A stretch of DNA of 5,605 nt, taken from NCBI RefSeq assembly GCF_937941905.1, contig NZ_CALDGS010000045.1, forward strand, positions 1 through 5,605, in the 5' to 3' direction. The position numbers were made by a program, and so were the translations under genes. The notes beneath the pieces were generated by a model. That model was not told the DNA's origin. It searched no databases and was given only the letters and a program-made list of their open reading frames with translations. Shown here piece by piece: positions 4,482 through 5,605 of this stretch. Source of the stretch: an uncultured Mycolicibacterium sp. (GTDB taxonomy: Bacteria; Actinomycetota; Actinomycetes; Mycobacteriales; Mycobacteriaceae). The stretch's first letter is position 1. The number at the start of each line of letters is the position of its first letter.

Positions 4482-5549
4482 GTGCACGGCGAGGCTGAAT
4501 TCCGCGTCGGGCTGGTGATTCCGCTGCAAGGACCGGCCGGCATCTTCGCGCCGTCGTGCGAGGCGGTGGCGGAGCTCGCGGCCGCGGAGGTCAACGCCCG
4601 CGGCGGGCTGCAGGGCCGCCGGGTCACCATCGAGGTGCTCGACGGCGGGGCGCCGGAGGACGAGGTGGCGCGCACCGTCGCCGACCGGCTGCGCACCCAC
4701 GGCCTGGACGCGGTGACCGGCTGGCACATCTCCGCGGTGCGGCGCCGGCTCTCGCCGGTGGTGCGCAACCGCATCCCCTACGTCTACACCTCCCTCTACG
4801 AGGGCGGCGAACGGACCCCCGGGGTGTTCTGCACCGGGGAGACCCCGCGGCTGCAGCTGCTGCCCGCCCTGGCCTGGCTGCGCGACCACTTCGGCATCCG
4901 GTCGTGGTGTCTGGTCGGCGACGACTACATCTGGCCGCGCCGCTCGGCGGCCAAGGTGCGCGGCTACTGCCAGCGCCTGGGCCTGGACCTCAAGGGCGAG
5001 ATCTACGTCCCCTACGGCACCGACGACTTCCGCGCCGCGGTGCGCGCGACCATCGCCTCGGGCGCGCAGGCGGTGCTGATGCTGCTCGTCGGCCAGGACG
5101 CGGTGCTGTTCAACCGCGAGTTCGCCCGCACCGGCGGGCACGACCGGATGGCCCGGTTCAGCCCGCTGATGGAGGAGAACATGCTGCTGGCCAGCGGGGC
5201 GGACTCGACGGCGAACCTGTACGTCGCCGCGGCCTACTTCAGCTCGCTGGCCACCGCCGGGGCCATGGACCTGATGGGCGGCTACGTGGCCCGCTACGGT
5301 CCGGACGCCCCGCCGCTGAACGCGATGGCCGAGTCCTGCTACGAGGGGCTGCTGGCGCTCGAGGCACTCATCCAGCGCGCCCGCTCCCCCGCCGTCGACG
5401 ACCTGATGGCCTCGGCCGAGGCGCTGGGCTACGACGGTCCGCGCGGCCCGATGACGCTGCGTGACGGCGAGTGCGATCAGCGGATCTACATCGCCAGCGC
5501 CGACGGCTACGACTTCGACATCCTCGACACCCTCGAGCCGGTGAGCTGA
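4482..5549 (+). CDS. amiC: AmiC-like amide-binding sensor (periplasmic-binding-protein fold, no signal peptide)
   Basis: A 355-residue protein (358 if GTG 4473 is used) with the type I periplasmic-binding fold of the branched-chain amino acid/urea/amide group. The first strand FRVGLVIPLQGP begins at residue 7, so there is no room for a signal peptide or lipobox and the protein should stay in the cytosol, as Pseudomonas AmiC does. Stretches resembling AmiC as I recall it: GWHIS (80-84), YTSLYEG (102-108), GDDYIWPR (146-153), YFSS (252-255) and GPRGP (319-323). S84, Y102, S107-region aromatic Y106 and Y149 fall where AmiC lines its amide pocket, while H82 seems to replace a Tyr. The gene is divergent from marR, matching the amiC-amiA arrangement I recall from M. 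smegmatis. In Pseudomonas, AmiC holds the antiterminator AmiR inactive; no AmiR-like gene is in this window. It could otherwise be a solute receptor of an amide ABC transporter, but the missing export signal argues against that. Confidence 0.88.
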   Translation: MHGEAEFRVGLVIPLQGPAGIFAPSCEAVAELAAAEVNARGGLQGRRVTIEVLDGGAPEDEVARTVADRLRTHGLDAVTGWHISAVRRRLSPVVRNRIPYVYTSLYEGGERTPGVFCTGETPRLQLLPALAWLRDHFGIRSWCLVGDDYIWPRRSAAKVRGYCQRLGLDLKGEIYVPYGTDDFRAAVRATIASGAQAVLMLLVGQDAVLFNREFARTGGHDRMARFSPLMEENMLLASGADSTANLYVAAAYFSSLATAGAMDLMGGYVARYGPDAPPLNAMAESCYEGLLALEALIQRARSPAVDDLMASAEALGYDGPRGPMTLRDGECDQRIYIASADGYDFDILDTLEPVS

Positions 5550-5567
5550 ACCGCTCGGTCCGGTGCC

Positions 5568-5600
5568 GGCCGTGCGGTCGCGGGGCAGCGCGGCGCGGCC
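5568..5600. terminator. Weak hairpin after amiC
   Basis: GGCCGTGC (5568-5575) and GCGCGGCC (5593-5600) pair over 8 bp with one G-T wobble and a 17-nt loop, 18 bases after the amiC stop. The region is extremely GC-rich, so it may be chance. The window ends in ATG (5603-5605), which could begin a further gene but cannot be judged. Confidence 0.25.
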
Positions 5601-5605
5601 CGATG

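Noticed and set aside
4482..4600. Signal peptide or lipobox on the AmiC-like protein
   Set aside because: The fold begins at residue 7 with no hydrophobic leader before it. The hydrophobic strand at residues 7-15 is the first beta strand of the domain.
4431..5141. Minus-strand open frame opposite amiC
   Set aside because: The plus-strand protein shows the AmiC fold throughout; the antisense product is low-complexity Arg/Ala/Val/Asp.
1..5605. CRISPR array, tRNA, rRNA, insertion sequence or prophage attachment site
   Set aside because: No spaced direct repeats, tRNA-like cloverleaf, rRNA-like stretch, transposase or terminal inverted repeats were seen. The only long repeat is the intragenic duplication.

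Overview
The window reads as a mycobacterial chromosome segment, probably Mycolicibacterium or a related fast grower. It is GC-rich with strong G/C third-position bias. It carries an amide-utilisation cluster in the order I recall for the Mycobacterium smegmatis acetamidase locus (amiC / amiA / amiD / amiS / amiE). The first gene has the basic, Ala/Gly/Val-rich leader and low-complexity tail common in mycobacterial envelope proteins. The assignment rests on gene content and protein likeness judged by eye; no search was run.

Layout. Bases 1-30 may be the last codons of an upstream gene. A plus-strand gene (199-1593) encodes a probably exported protein of unknown function whose folded part is two tandem copies of a module of about 132 residues, followed by a disordered tail. 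Its 3' end faces the amidase cluster, and two back-to-back perfect hairpins lie in the 89-bp convergent gap. On the minus strand, reading right to left, come a MarR-family regulator (4383-3955), an 85-bp gap with a good SigA-type promoter and an operator-like palindrome, then a tight operon: FmdB-type zinc ribbon (3869-3582), AmiS/UreI-type amide channel (3577-2945) and FmdA-type formamidase/acetamidase (2930-1683). Gaps inside the operon are 4 and 14 bp. Divergent from marR, an AmiC-like amide-binding protein without a signal peptide runs to 5549. The 56 bases after it hold only a weak hairpin.

How the genes work together (inference). AmiS would let short aliphatic amides or urea-like solutes across the membrane. 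FmdA would hydrolyse them to ammonia and a short carboxylate, giving nitrogen and possibly carbon. The MarR protein would repress its own divergent promoter region and the operon promoter. AmiC, with a cytosolic periplasmic-binding fold, would report amide. The Pseudomonas partner of AmiC, the antiterminator AmiR, is absent from the window, so how AmiC signals here is the main open question.

This is a recognisable metabolic locus and not a wholly new system. The less-described parts are the operator/promoter arrangement, the AmiR-less AmiC, the C-terminal extension of AmiS, the altered zinc ribbon and the duplicated secreted protein.
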